In this document: in pieces, positions 38,055-46,716 of the stretch | How the letters are laid out: every line of letters starts with the position of its first letter | Position numbering within the stretch: the stretch's first letter is position 1 | Assembly (NCBI RefSeq): GCF_043195095.1 | Contig: NZ_JBAFWN010000002.1 | Length of the DNA stretch: 64,000 nucleotides | Reading direction: 5' to 3' (one strand) | Source of the DNA: NCEH01 sp043195095 | Lineage (GTDB): Bacteria > Pseudomonadota > Alphaproteobacteria > Rhizobiales > Xanthobacteraceae | Position numbers and translations under genes: made by a program | Notes under the pieces: generated by a model | Told to the model about the DNA's origin: nothing | The model's database searches: none | Seen by the model: only the letters and a program-made list of their open reading frames with translations

Positions 38055-38978
38055 TCACTCCGGCAGCGGGATGAACTCGTGCTCGCCCGGCACGGCGGCG
38101 AAGCGGCCGGTTTTCCAGTCTTCTTTCGCCTGCTCGATGCGCTCCTTGCGAGAGGAGACGAAGTTCCACCACAGATAGCGCGGCCCCTCCAGCGCCGTGC
38201 CGCCGAGGAACATCATGCGGGCCGGCGTGCGGGCGCGCACCGTGATGCGGTCGCCGGGGCGGAAGATCAGAAGGCGCGGGCCCTCGAACACGTCGCCGGC
38301 GATCTCGACCTCGCCCGACACCACATAGATCGCCCGCTCCTCGGTGTCGGCGTCGAGCGGCGCGCTGGCGCCCGGCTGCAGGGTCACTTCCGCGTAGAGC
38401 CAGTCGGAAAGCATGCCCACCGGCGAGCGCTGGCCGAAGGCCGAGCCGGCAATCACCCGCGCCCATACGCCCGTATCCTCGATCACCGGCAGGTCGCTGG
38501 AGGAAAAATGCTGGAACGAGGGGTTGGTCTCCTCATGGGCGGCGGGCAGCGCGATCCAGCTCTGGATGCCGTACATATTGCCAGCGGCATTGCCTTGGCG
38601 CGCCTCCAGCGGCGAGCGCTCGGAATGGGTGATGCCGCGCCCGGCGGTCATGAGGTTCATGGCGCCGGGGGTGATCTCCAGCGCATTGCCCTCGCTGTCG
38701 CGATGCATGATCTTGCCGTCGAACAGATAGGTGACGGTGGCAAGGCCGATATGGGGATGGGGGCGCACGTCGAGCCCCTGCCCGGCCACGAACTGCACCG
38801 GCCCCATCTGGTCGAAGAAGATGAACGGGCCGACCATCTGCCGCTTGCCGTGCGGCAGGGCCCGGCGCACGGAGAAGCCGTCGCCGAGATCGCGCACGCG
38901 CGGCACGATCACAAGATCGAGCGCATCGCAGGATGGCGCATCGCCAAGCACCGGGTCGGAGGACGGCATCCAGCTCAT
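38055..38978 (-). CDS. Pirin family protein
   Basis: This 307-aa bicupin has the pirin metal site HPHIGLATVTYLFDG (His74, His76) and GRGITHSE (His118, Glu120). The pirin C-terminal cupin follows (ARMMFLGGTALEGPRYLWWNFVSS). Pirins bind Fe; some are quercetinases and others redox-responsive co-regulators, so no reaction is assigned. The ATG at 38978 follows a CTGGAG site; the long upstream frame is not pirin-like. Confidence 0.88.
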   Translation of the reverse strand: MSWMPSSDPVLGDAPSCDALDLVIVPRVRDLGDGFSVRRALPHGKRQMVGPFIFFDQMGPVQFVAGQGLDVRPHPHIGLATVTYLFDGKIMHRDSEGNALEITPGAMNLMTAGRGITHSERSPLEARQGNAAGNMYGIQSWIALPAAHEETNPSFQHFSSSDLPVIEDTGVWARVIAGSAFGQRSPVGMLSDWLYAEVTLQPGASAPLDADTEERAIYVVSGEVEIAGDVFEGPRLLIFRPGDRITVRARTPARMMFLGGTALEGPRYLWWNFVSSRKERIEQAKEDWKTGRFAAVPGEHEFIPLPE

Positions 38979-39141
38979 AGGCAGCTCCAGCACGCGGTTT
39001 TCGCTTTCCCCATGGTGCCACGGGCGGACGAGAAGCGCACCTCCTCGCGGCGACCGGCGCAGGTGACGCCGATCCCAAAAGCGTGACACAAGAGGCGCGG
39101 GAAATGGATGGCGCGGCGGGTCATCGAACAGGGAGCGTGGG

Positions 39142-41793
39142 ATGCGTTGGCTGGTGAGGCTTGCGGCCGTCGCGGCGGCGGCCCTGCTTCTGATGGTGGC
39201 GGCCGTGGTGGCGCTCACGCAGTTGCCGGGCTTTGCGGCGCGCCGGCAGGACCTGGCGGAACGCTTCCTGCGCGCCAGCGTGGGCCCCGATGTGGAAGTG
39301 CGCGGCGCGGTGAGCGTGGATCTGTTTCCCCGCTTCACCGCCCGGCTCGGCGATGTCACGGTGCTCGATGTGGCCGGCGCCGGCGTGGAGCTGCACCTGC
39401 AGACGGTCGCGCTGACCCTCACCGATTATCCTGCGCTGCTGGGTGGATTCGCCGTGGACGCGGCGGAGGTGGAGGGTGTGCGCATCCTCCTGCCCATGGT
39501 TTCGCGCCCCGCCTCCGGCCCGGACTCAGGCTCCGGCGCGGCGCCCCTTGCCTTGCCCGCCGCCGACGCCCCGCTGGACGCCGTCGATCCCACCTCCCAG
39601 CCGGTGACCGCCCGCATCGTCGGCGTGCTCACGGCCGTTCCCACAGTGGAAATCCGCGACCTGCTTCTGGAAGAGGCGAACCATCCCCAGGGCTGGAATT
39701 TCGCCCTGCGGGTGGACAGCCTCTCCAGCACCTATGATTCGGTGGCGGGCGCCCAACGCCTCTCGGCCACCGGCACCTATAACGGCGAAGCCGTGACCCT
39801 CAACGGCACGCTGGACCGCGAAGCGAAGCCGGCGGACGGGCGCTTCGGCACGCAGATCGCCCTCGTCACCCGCGGGCTCGAGCTGGACCTTGCCGGCTCC
39901 GCGGCCTCGGCGGCGTTCGACCGGGACCTCGCGCTGCAGGTTACAGCCCGTTCCGCCAGCATCGGGGACGCGCTGCAATTGCTCTCGCTGGCGCGTGCGG
40001 AGGATGGCACGGCCCGGCTCGATTTCACCCTGGCCGGCGATCCCGGCGCACTGGCGGTCAAGGACCTGTCCTTCGCCGCCACCCTTGCCGAGGGCGAGAC
40101 CCTGACCATCGCCGGCGCGCTCGCGGACCTGCAGGCCGGCACCGGCCTGTCGCTCTCCTTCCGCTCCGACCTGCTGGCGCCCGGCACCACGCCGCCGGTG
40201 GCGAACGGGCTGCGGGACATCGTGATCACCGGCCTGTCCGGCTTCCTGGAAGGCGACCTCGACAAGCTGGTTCTGCGCGACATGCTGATCCAGACCAATG
40301 CCTTCGAGCAGTCGATCCGCGAGGTGGGACCGATCTCGGTGCGGGCGGTGGAGCGTACGGCGAAGGGGCAGGTGCGCCTGCGCGGCATCACCCTGCAGGC
40401 CGGGCCGCGGGACCGCCCGGTGTTCCGCCTCAAGGGCACGGTGGACGACGTGCTGCAACTGGACGGAGTGGTTCTTTCCGGCGCGGTGGACCTGCCGGTG
40501 GCGGATCTGCTGTCGGCGCCCGGCACCGGCCTCGGCCGCATCGTGGGTACGCTCGACGTGTCCGACACGGACGGCACCATCGGCGTCGACGCGCTCGATG
40601 GCCGGATCGCCGACAGCAGCGTCATGAGCGGCACGCTCTCGCTGGTGCGCGACGACACCGCCGGCCCCCGCGCGCCCCACGAGATCCGCCTCGCGAGCAC
40701 GTTCGAAGTCCCGGATTTCGGCGCCTTCGCGGCGCAGATGGGGGCCTCTTCCGCGTCCAATGCGCCGGTCACCTTCTCCGGCCTGCTTTCGGCCAGCGCG
40801 GAGAGCCTGAAGGCGGAGGGCAAGGCCAGCCTCGGGCGCACCGAGATCACCGGGGTTCTCTCCAGCTCGCTCGGACCGGGCCGGACCGTATTGGAGGGCA
40901 AGCTGACCTCGCCGCTGGTCTATGTGGACGAGCTTGCCGCGCTCGCGGAAGCCTCGCGCGATGCGGTGGAGGCGGACCGCGCCCGCCGCAGCGCCGCCAC
41001 GCAGGACAAGGCCGACCCGAAAACCGAGCCCCAGATCGACCTGACGCGCCTCGTCGACCTCGATCTCGACATTTCTGCGAACCGGCTGAACAGCGCCGGC
41101 GATAGCGCGAGCGGCCTCAAGGCGCGGCTGACGCTGGACAAGGGCATGGCGCGGCTCGATCCCTTCAGCGCCTCCTACATGGGCGGGCGCATCAAGGCGG
41201 CGGTGCAGAGCGACCTCACGGCCAGCCCCATGCTGGTGCGGGCCAAGGGCACAGTGGACGGCTGGCCGCTCTCCACCTTCCTCAATGCCTCCAACGTGGG
41301 CTTCGCCACCCAGGGGCGGTTGAAGCTTGCCTTCGACATGTCCGTGGATCCCACATCCGACGCGGCACTCATGCGCACATTGAACGGGACCGTATCGGTG
41401 GGGCTCACCGGCGGGCGGCTCGCCACCGGCAAGCTGGACCTCGCCGGCCTCGGCATCATCGCCGGCCTGTTCAACGAGGCGGTGCGCAGCGACAGCACGG
41501 CGTTGCGCTGCGTCAGCGTGCCCCTGTCCTTCACCTCCGGCGTGGCACGCACCACGCCGGCCCTGGTGATCGAGACCGACCATGTGCGCGTGGTCGGGCG
41601 CGGCACCATCGACCTGCCGCGCAACACCATCAACATCTATGCCGAGCCGCGCCCGCTCAACGGACGGGAGAACGACCTCGGCTATCCGTTCGCCATCACC
41701 GGGGCGCTGAGCAGCCCGCAGGTGGGAACGGTGTCGCGCCGGCCGGACGCGCGGCTCTACCGGCTGGGCGCCGGCTGCAAGCGGCGCGGGTGA
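39142..41793 (+). CDS. AsmA-family protein
   Basis: This 883-aa protein has one N-terminal transmembrane anchor (about 5-26) and a long periplasmic beta-rich body. AsmA N-terminal features (FPRFTARLGDVTVLD) and the AsmA_2 C-terminal block (GTVSVGLTGGRLATGKLDLAG, NTINIYAEPRPLNGRENDLGYPFAITG) are present. The family is linked to phospholipid transport and outer-membrane assembly through long bridge-like grooves. A GGGAG site precedes the ATG. It converges on the MocR gene. Confidence 0.82.
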   Translation: MRWLVRLAAVAAAALLLMVAAVVALTQLPGFAARRQDLAERFLRASVGPDVEVRGAVSVDLFPRFTARLGDVTVLDVAGAGVELHLQTVALTLTDYPALLGGFAVDAAEVEGVRILLPMVSRPASGPDSGSGAAPLALPAADAPLDAVDPTSQPVTARIVGVLTAVPTVEIRDLLLEEANHPQGWNFALRVDSLSSTYDSVAGAQRLSATGTYNGEAVTLNGTLDREAKPADGRFGTQIALVTRGLELDLAGSAASAAFDRDLALQVTARSASIGDALQLLSLARAEDGTARLDFTLAGDPGALAVKDLSFAATLAEGETLTIAGALADLQAGTGLSLSFRSDLLAPGTTPPVANGLRDIVITGLSGFLEGDLDKLVLRDMLIQTNAFEQSIREVGPISVRAVERTAKGQVRLRGITLQAGPRDRPVFRLKGTVDDVLQLDGVVLSGAVDLPVADLLSAPGTGLGRIVGTLDVSDTDGTIGVDALDGRIADSSVMSGTLSLVRDDTAGPRAPHEIRLASTFEVPDFGAFAAQMGASSASNAPVTFSGLLSASAESLKAEGKASLGRTEITGVLSSSLGPGRTVLEGKLTSPLVYVDELAALAEASRDAVEADRARRSAATQDKADPKTEPQIDLTRLVDLDLDISANRLNSAGDSASGLKARLTLDKGMARLDPFSASYMGGRIKAAVQSDLTASPMLVRAKGTVDGWPLSTFLNASNVGFATQGRLKLAFDMSVDPTSDAALMRTLNGTVSVGLTGGRLATGKLDLAGLGIIAGLFNEAVRSDSTALRCVSVPLSFTSGVARTTPALVIETDHVRVVGRGTIDLPRNTINIYAEPRPLNGRENDLGYPFAITGALSSPQVGTVSRRPDARLYRLGAGCKRRG

Positions 41794-41799
41794 ACGCCG

Positions 41800-43185
41800 T
41801 TACAGAACGGTGGAGGCATGCTCGGGCGAATGGCTCAGCGCATGCGCCATATATTCGAGCGCGCCGCGCACCTTCTCCCGGCTGACCGGGCCGCCGAGGC
41901 ACACACGCGCGGCCTCCGGGGGATTGCCGTCGGCGGCGAAGGCGTCGCTCGCCACGATGCCGATGCCGGTGGAGCGCATGTGGCCCACGAAGGCTGAGCG
42001 GGTCCACGGCTGGGGCAGTTCCACCCACAGGTTGAAGCTCAGCGGATCGGCGCGGAAGGTGCCGGCGGGCAGGATCTGGGTCGCCAGAGTCTGGCGGGCG
42101 GCGGTCTCGGCGCGGATGAAGCGCAGGATGGAATCGGCCGTGCCGTCCTCAATCCAGCGGGTGGCCAGCGCCACGGTGAGCGGGGACGCCATGACATTGC
42201 CGGCGCGGATGGCGGCGGCGAACGGCCAGCCGGAGCGCACGTCCGGCACCAGCACATAGGCCGCGCGCAAACCGGCGCCGATGCATTTGGCAAGGCCGGC
42301 GATATGCCAGGTGATGTCCGGCGCCAGCGCCGCGAACGGGGCGATGCGCTGCACCGGGATGAAGCCATAGGCGTCATCCTCCACGATCGGCACGCTGAAG
42401 CGCCGGGCCACCGCCGCGATCGCCGCGCGGCGGGTTTCGGGAATGGTCAGCGTGGTCGGGTTCTGGAGCGTGGGATTGAGATAGAGCGCCTTCGGCGCGA
42501 GCCGCGCGCAGGCATCCGCGAACGCATCGGGATCTATGCCCTCACTATCCATCGGCAGCCCGGTGAGCCGCAGGCCGAGCTGGGCCGCAATCGAGCGCGT
42601 GCCGGGATAGGTGAGGCTCTCGCACAGCACCGTGTCGCCCGGCTTCGCCAGCAGGCCCAATATGCCCATGAGCGCGGAATGGGCGCCCGGCGTCACGAAG
42701 ATGCGCTCCTGCGCCGGCACCAGGCCGCGCCGGCTCAGCCAGGCGGAGGCGGCATCCTTGTCGGCGGGGGCGCCACCGAAGCCCTGGTAGCGCAGCAGGG
42801 AGACGAGATCGCGGCTCACCTGCGCCACGCCCTCCTGCATGCGCGCGATCAGGTCGGGATCGTCCGGCTCGGGCGGAAGGTTCATGGAAAGGTCGGCCGG
42901 CTCGGGCCGGTTGTGGCGCGCGGGGGCCGGCGCCGGGCGGCTCGGGGCGCGCACGAACGTGCCCTGCCCGACGCGGGATTCCACGAGGCCGCGCTTCTGC
43001 GCCTCCACATAGCCGCGTGCGACGGTGGTGAAATCCACCGCCAGCCGGTCGGCCAGCTTGCGCTGGGGCGGCAGGCGATCGCCCACGGAGAGGCGACCCG
43101 CGCGGATGTCCTCGGCGATGATGTCGGCGATGGCGAGATAGCGCGGCTTGTCGCTGCGCGTCAGGTCCGGCGTCCAGTCAACCAT
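41800..43185 (-). CDS. MocR-type regulator (GntR HTH + PLP aminotransferase-like domain)
   Basis: This 461-aa regulator has an N-terminal GntR winged helix (YLAIADIIAEDIRAGRLSVGDRLPPQRKLADRL, 16-48) and a class I aminotransferase-like effector domain. PLP contacts are NPT (237-239), VEDDAYG (Asp271) and the Schiff-base lysine in HIAGLAKCIGAG (Lys300). It is divergent from the Nit1C cluster with 361 bp between, so it may control that cluster. That link is inference. An effector could be PLP, an amine or an amino acid. Confidence 0.88.
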   Translation of the reverse strand: MVDWTPDLTRSDKPRYLAIADIIAEDIRAGRLSVGDRLPPQRKLADRLAVDFTTVARGYVEAQKRGLVESRVGQGTFVRAPSRPAPAPARHNRPEPADLSMNLPPEPDDPDLIARMQEGVAQVSRDLVSLLRYQGFGGAPADKDAASAWLSRRGLVPAQERIFVTPGAHSALMGILGLLAKPGDTVLCESLTYPGTRSIAAQLGLRLTGLPMDSEGIDPDAFADACARLAPKALYLNPTLQNPTTLTIPETRRAAIAAVARRFSVPIVEDDAYGFIPVQRIAPFAALAPDITWHIAGLAKCIGAGLRAAYVLVPDVRSGWPFAAAIRAGNVMASPLTVALATRWIEDGTADSILRFIRAETAARQTLATQILPAGTFRADPLSFNLWVELPQPWTRSAFVGHMRSTGIGIVASDAFAADGNPPEAARVCLGGPVSREKVRGALEYMAHALSHSPEHASTVL

Positions 43186-43546
43186 GGCGATGCGTCTTCA
43201 ATCCCTCGTGCCGCGACGCGTTGATTTTGCGTCCCCCGGAAATTGACTGTATAGTGTTGCATCACGGCCTTGTCACCTCCGGGATGTTCCGGGAGCGCGG
43301 ATTTTACGGTTAGGCTCGCGCCTTGTGTTTGCTGGACTTTTGTGCACGGCACGCTTGCAACTTGCGCACGGCGCCCAGGGCTTAAGCATCTGACCGGCGG
43401 CCCCAATCTCATAATTGAATGTATAATTGACTGCGTATCGCTGATATTATTGACTGTTTCAAAAGACAGCCAAATTGGCACATTGATTGCAAAACTCCTC
43501 GTCAGCCCCGCACCGCCAAGGGGGCCCACCCAACGAGGAGTTCCGC
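43186..43546. promoter_or_regulatory. Divergent control region between MocR gene and Nit1C cluster
   Basis: The region is AT-rich compared with its flanks. Four copies of a TTGACTGTATA-like word lie on the plus strand at 43243-43253, 43415-43425, 43427-43437 (TTGACTGCGTA) and 43450-43460 (TTGACTGTTTC). GntR/MocR proteins often bind direct repeats, so these are candidate operators flanking both genes. A sigma-54-like promoter lies at 43475. Two GCACGG-containing stretches at 43343-43373 sit at an enhancer-like distance. Confidence 0.45.
43475..43491 (+). promoter_or_regulatory. Sigma-54 (-24/-12) promoter of the Nit1C cluster
   Basis: TTGGCACATTGATTGCA fits the RpoN consensus TGGCAC-N5-TTGC. 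The invariant GG (43477-43478) and GC (43489-43490) are separated by exactly 10 nt. Transcription would start near 43502, leaving a leader of about 45 nt before the first ATG. RpoN control suits a nitrogen-starvation cluster. Confidence 0.7.
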
Positions 43547-44029
43547 ATGCCCGCCGTAACCGCCCCCGCCCACCAGAAGGGTGATTTCTTCGTCGATTAC
43601 GAGGACAAGAAGTTCGAGGACGTCAAAGCCCTGCCCGGCGAGAAGGCGCTCGTGACCTTCCACACCGTGGCGTTCGAAGGCTCCATCGGCTTCGTCAACC
43701 TGCTCCAGGCCACCCGCCTCAAGCGCAAGGGCTTCGAGACCTCGATCCTGCTCTATGGCCCCGGCGTGACGCTGGGCGTGCAGCGCGGCTTTCCCAAGCT
43801 CGGCGACGAGGCTTTCCCCGGCCACCAGAACTTCAACAACCAGATCACAAAATTCATGGAAGAAGGCGGCAAGGTCTATGCCTGCCGCTTCGCGCTCCAG
43901 GCCCTCTACGGCCATGGCGAGCCCTCGCTGATCCCCGGCATCACCCCCATCAGCCCGCTGGACGTGCTCGACCTGGTGCTGCTCCACCGCCGGGATAACG
44001 CCTTCATCCTCGACACCTGGACCCTCTGA
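43547..44029 (+). CDS. nitB: MSMEG_0572/Sll0783 family nitrogen-starvation protein (Nit1C)
   Basis: This 160-aa protein opens the cluster. The conserved core LVTFHTVAFEGSIGFVNLLQ, LLYGPGVTLGVQRGFPKLGDEAFPG and later YACRFALQALYGHGEPSLIPGI suggests a DsrE/F-like alpha/beta fold, but there is no conserved active-site cysteine and no assigned reaction. In cyanobacteria the homologue rises under nitrogen starvation. A GAGGAG site lies 6 nt before the ATG. The gene name follows cyanide-utilisation literature from memory. Confidence 0.85.
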   Translation: MPAVTAPAHQKGDFFVDYEDKKFEDVKALPGEKALVTFHTVAFEGSIGFVNLLQATRLKRKGFETSILLYGPGVTLGVQRGFPKLGDEAFPGHQNFNNQITKFMEEGGKVYACRFALQALYGHGEPSLIPGITPISPLDVLDLVLLHRRDNAFILDTWTL

Positions 44030-44064
44030 GGCCCGGTCTCGACCCACGCACGATGGAGGCGAAG

Positions 44065-45129
44065 ATGCCGAAAGAGACCAAGGTCCGCGTGGCCGCGGTT
44101 CAGATCGCACCCGATCTCGACACCCTGGAGGGCACGCTCACGCGCGTCCTCGCCGCCATCGCGGAGGCGGCGGAGAAGGGCGCCGGGCTGGTGGTCTTTC
44201 CCGAGACCTTCCTGCCCTGGTACCCCTATTTCTCCTTCGTGCACCCGCCGGTGCTCACGGGGGCCGAGCATCTTCGCCTCTACGACAACGCCGTGGTCGT
44301 TCCCGGCCCGGTGACCCATGCGGTGGCCGCCGCAGCGAAGCGGCACGCCATCGTGGTGGTGCTGGGCGTCAACGAGCGCGACCATGGCTCGCTCTACAAC
44401 GCCCAGCTCGTCTTCGATGCCGACGGCACGCTGCTGCTCAAGCGGCGCAAGCTCACCCCGACCTTCCACGAGCGCATGATCTGGGGCCAGGGCGACGGTG
44501 CCGGCCTCAAGGTGGTCGACACCGCTGTCGGCCGGGTCGGGGCGCTGGCCTGCTGGGAGCATTACAACCCCCTCGCCCGCTACGCTTTGATGGCGCAGCA
44601 CGAGGAAATCCACGTCGCGCAATTCCCCGGCTCGCTCGTGGGGCCGATCTTTGCCGACCAGATCGAAGTCACCATCCGCCACCACGCCTTGGAGAGCGGC
44701 TGCTTCGTGGTCAATGCCACCGGCTGGCTGACCGAAGAGCAGATCGCCCGCATCTCGCCGGAGGAGAAGCTCCGCAAGGGCCTCATGGGCGGCTGCATGA
44801 CGGCGATCATCTCCCCCGAGGGCGCCCATGTGGTGCCCCCGCTCACCTCGGGCGAGGGCATCCTCATCGCCGACATCGACCTCGCCCTCATCACCAAGCG
44901 CAAGCGGATGATGGATAGCGTGGGCCATTACGCCCGCCCCGAACTGCTCAGCCTCAACCTCGACAACCGGCCCGCCGTGCCCATGCACGTGGTCGCGGAT
45001 TTCTCGTCCTTCCCCGCCTTCGGGAGCGCCAGCGATGAAACAGACGATGCCCAACGCCGCCGCCCTGGCGCCCCTGCCGACGGCGCAATTGATCAACGAA
45101 TTGCAATCGTTGGGGGTGCGGCTCGTTGA
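44065..45129 (+). CDS. nitC: Nit1-type nitrilase (Nit6803/NitC family)
   Basis: This 354-aa carbon-nitrogen hydrolase converts nitriles to acids and ammonia. The catalytic triad is Glu47 (VFPETFLPWYP), Lys129 (KRRKLTPTFHER) and Cys163 (LACWEHYNPLAR). The GGCMTAIISPEG region is typical of the family. The ATG at 44065 is preferred over 44053 because GGAGGCG lies between them. The last 32 codons overlap the next gene in another frame, giving an Arg/Asp/Ala-rich tail. Homologues are linked to cyanide or organic nitrile use. Confidence 0.92.
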   Translation: MPKETKVRVAAVQIAPDLDTLEGTLTRVLAAIAEAAEKGAGLVVFPETFLPWYPYFSFVHPPVLTGAEHLRLYDNAVVVPGPVTHAVAAAAKRHAIVVVLGVNERDHGSLYNAQLVFDADGTLLLKRRKLTPTFHERMIWGQGDGAGLKVVDTAVGRVGALACWEHYNPLARYALMAQHEEIHVAQFPGSLVGPIFADQIEVTIRHHALESGCFVVNATGWLTEEQIARISPEEKLRKGLMGGCMTAIISPEGAHVVPPLTSGEGILIADIDLALITKRKRMMDSVGHYARPELLSLNLDNRPAVPMHVVADFSSFPAFGSASDETDDAQRRRPGAPADGAIDQRIAIVGGAAR

Positions 45130-46174
45130 TCCCAAGGCCGGCGCGGACAGCCGGCGCGGCGGGGCGGGTCCCTCCGACCATAAGGCGCTCACCCTCGACG
45201 GCATGACTGTGATGGTGCCGGTGCACACCGCGCCGGCCTTCGAGAGCCCTTATCTGGTGGAGAAGCCGGACGCGTTCGGCAACAGCCGCATCAGCCGCGA
45301 CGGCGTGCCGATCGCGCAGGTGAGCTTTCCGGTGCGCCCCCGCTTTTACGACCGCGTGACGGCGGACGGCGTGCCTTATTCCAAGATCGCCGTGCTGCAC
45401 GGGCGCGACGTGCTCGCCACCACCGTTCTGCAAAGCTGCATCCGTTTCGCGAGCCGCACCAAGACCTGCCAGTTCTGCGCCATCGGCCAGTCGCTGGCGG
45501 CGGGACGGACCATCGAGCGCAAGACGCCCGCCCAGCTCGCAGAGGTCGCCAAGGCGGCCGTGGAGCTGGACGGCGTGAAGCATATGGTGATGACCACCGG
45601 CACCCCGCCGGGCAAGGATCGCGGCGCCGCGATCCTCACGCAGAGCGCGGCGGCAGTGAAGGCGGCGGTCGCCCTGCCGATCCAGGCCCAGTGCGAGCCG
45701 CCGGACGACGACGCTTGGTTCGCCCGCATGCGGGACGCCGGCGTCGATGCGCTGGGCATGCATCTGGAGGCGGTGACGCAGGGCGTGCGCGAACGCATCA
45801 TGCCGGGCAAGGCGCAGGTTTCGTTGGAGCGCTATTTCTCCGCCTTCGAGGCCGCCGTGCCGGTGTTCGGGCGCGGGCAGGTCTCCACCTACATCCTCGC
45901 CGGCCTGGGCGACACGGCGGACGAGATCCTCGCCATGTGCGCGAAGCTGGTCGGCATGGGGGTCTATCCCTTCGTGGTGCCGTTCGTGCCCATTTCCGGC
46001 ACGCCGCTGGAGAGCCACCCGACCCCGCCGCCCGCCTTCATGCACGCCATCCTGAAGCCGCTGGCGCGCATGCTGGTGGAGAGCGGGCTGAAGTCCGTGG
46101 ACATCAAGGCCGGCTGCGGCAAGTGCGGCGCCTGCTCGGCCCTCTCCACTTATGAGCGGGGAGGATGCGCGTGA
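45035..46174 (+). CDS. nitD: MSMEG_0568 family radical SAM protein (Nit1C)
   Basis: This 379-aa protein has a non-canonical radical SAM cysteine pattern, QSCIRFASRTKTCQFCAIGQ (Cys135, Cys145, Cys148; C-x9-C-x2-C), and TTGTPPGKDRG resembling the SAM-binding GGE region. A second cysteine cluster CGKCGAC (361-367) at the C-terminus could bind another Fe-S cluster. RRGGAGPSDHKALTLDG and VPVHTAPAFESPY are family-specific. The reaction is unknown. Its first 32 codons overlap nitC; its stop overlaps the next start (TGATG). Confidence 0.88.
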   Translation: MKQTMPNAAALAPLPTAQLINELQSLGVRLVDPKAGADSRRGGAGPSDHKALTLDGMTVMVPVHTAPAFESPYLVEKPDAFGNSRISRDGVPIAQVSFPVRPRFYDRVTADGVPYSKIAVLHGRDVLATTVLQSCIRFASRTKTCQFCAIGQSLAAGRTIERKTPAQLAEVAKAAVELDGVKHMVMTTGTPPGKDRGAAILTQSAAAVKAAVALPIQAQCEPPDDDAWFARMRDAGVDALGMHLEAVTQGVRERIMPGKAQVSLERYFSAFEAAVPVFGRGQVSTYILAGLGDTADEILAMCAKLVGMGVYPFVVPFVPISGTPLESHPTPPPAFMHAILKPLARMLVESGLKSVDIKAGCGKCGACSALSTYERGGCA

Positions 46175-46716
46175 TGTTCGAGCCCTTCAAGCCGTTCCTG
46201 GCCTCCGAATTCCAGGTGAAGCACGCGACCGAAGCCTGGGAGCGCGCGGGCGCCGCCCGCCTGCGCCGCACGGTGTTCTGCGGCGAGCAGGGCCTGTTCG
46301 GCAGCGACGACCGCGACGCCATCGACGACGTGGCGACACCCATCGTCGCGGTCTCCTTCCTCGGCATCGCGGCGCACGACGTGGTGGGCACGGTGCGCAT
46401 CCACGAAGAGACGCCCGGCGTGTGGTGGGGCTCGCGGCTCGCGGTGGCGGAGGACTATCGCAAGGTCGGCGCGCTCGGCGCCTCCCTGATCCGCCTCGCG
46501 GTCTCCACCGCCCATGCCCAGGGATGCGTGAAGTTCCTGGCCAATGTGCAGGCGCAAAATTTGCTGCTGTTCCGCCGCATGCGCTGGCGCAGCGTGGCGG
46601 AATTCGATCTGCACGGGCGGCCCCATCATCGCATGGAGGCGGACCTTGCCTATTACCCGCCGATCTCCACCGGCGCGACGGGCTTCGTCGCCTTGCCCCG
46701 GCGGGCCGCGTCATGA
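46174..46716 (+). CDS. nitE: MSMEG_0567/Sll0786 family GNAT N-acyltransferase (Nit1C)
   Basis: This 180-aa acyltransferase-like protein has a GNAT fold (RLRRTVFCGEQGLF, VVGTVRIHEETPGVWWGSRLAV, RKVGALGASLIRLAVSTAHAQG). GSRLAV/GALG gives the acyl-CoA pyrophosphate loop. I start at 46174 because GGGGAGG (46158-46164) is well spaced for it and it forms a TGATG junction with nitD; ATG 46165 is also in frame. The acyl acceptor is unknown. Confidence 0.85.
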   Translation: MFEPFKPFLASEFQVKHATEAWERAGAARLRRTVFCGEQGLFGSDDRDAIDDVATPIVAVSFLGIAAHDVVGTVRIHEETPGVWWGSRLAVAEDYRKVGALGASLIRLAVSTAHAQGCVKFLANVQAQNLLLFRRMRWRSVAEFDLHGRPHHRMEADLAYYPPISTGATGFVALPRRAAS

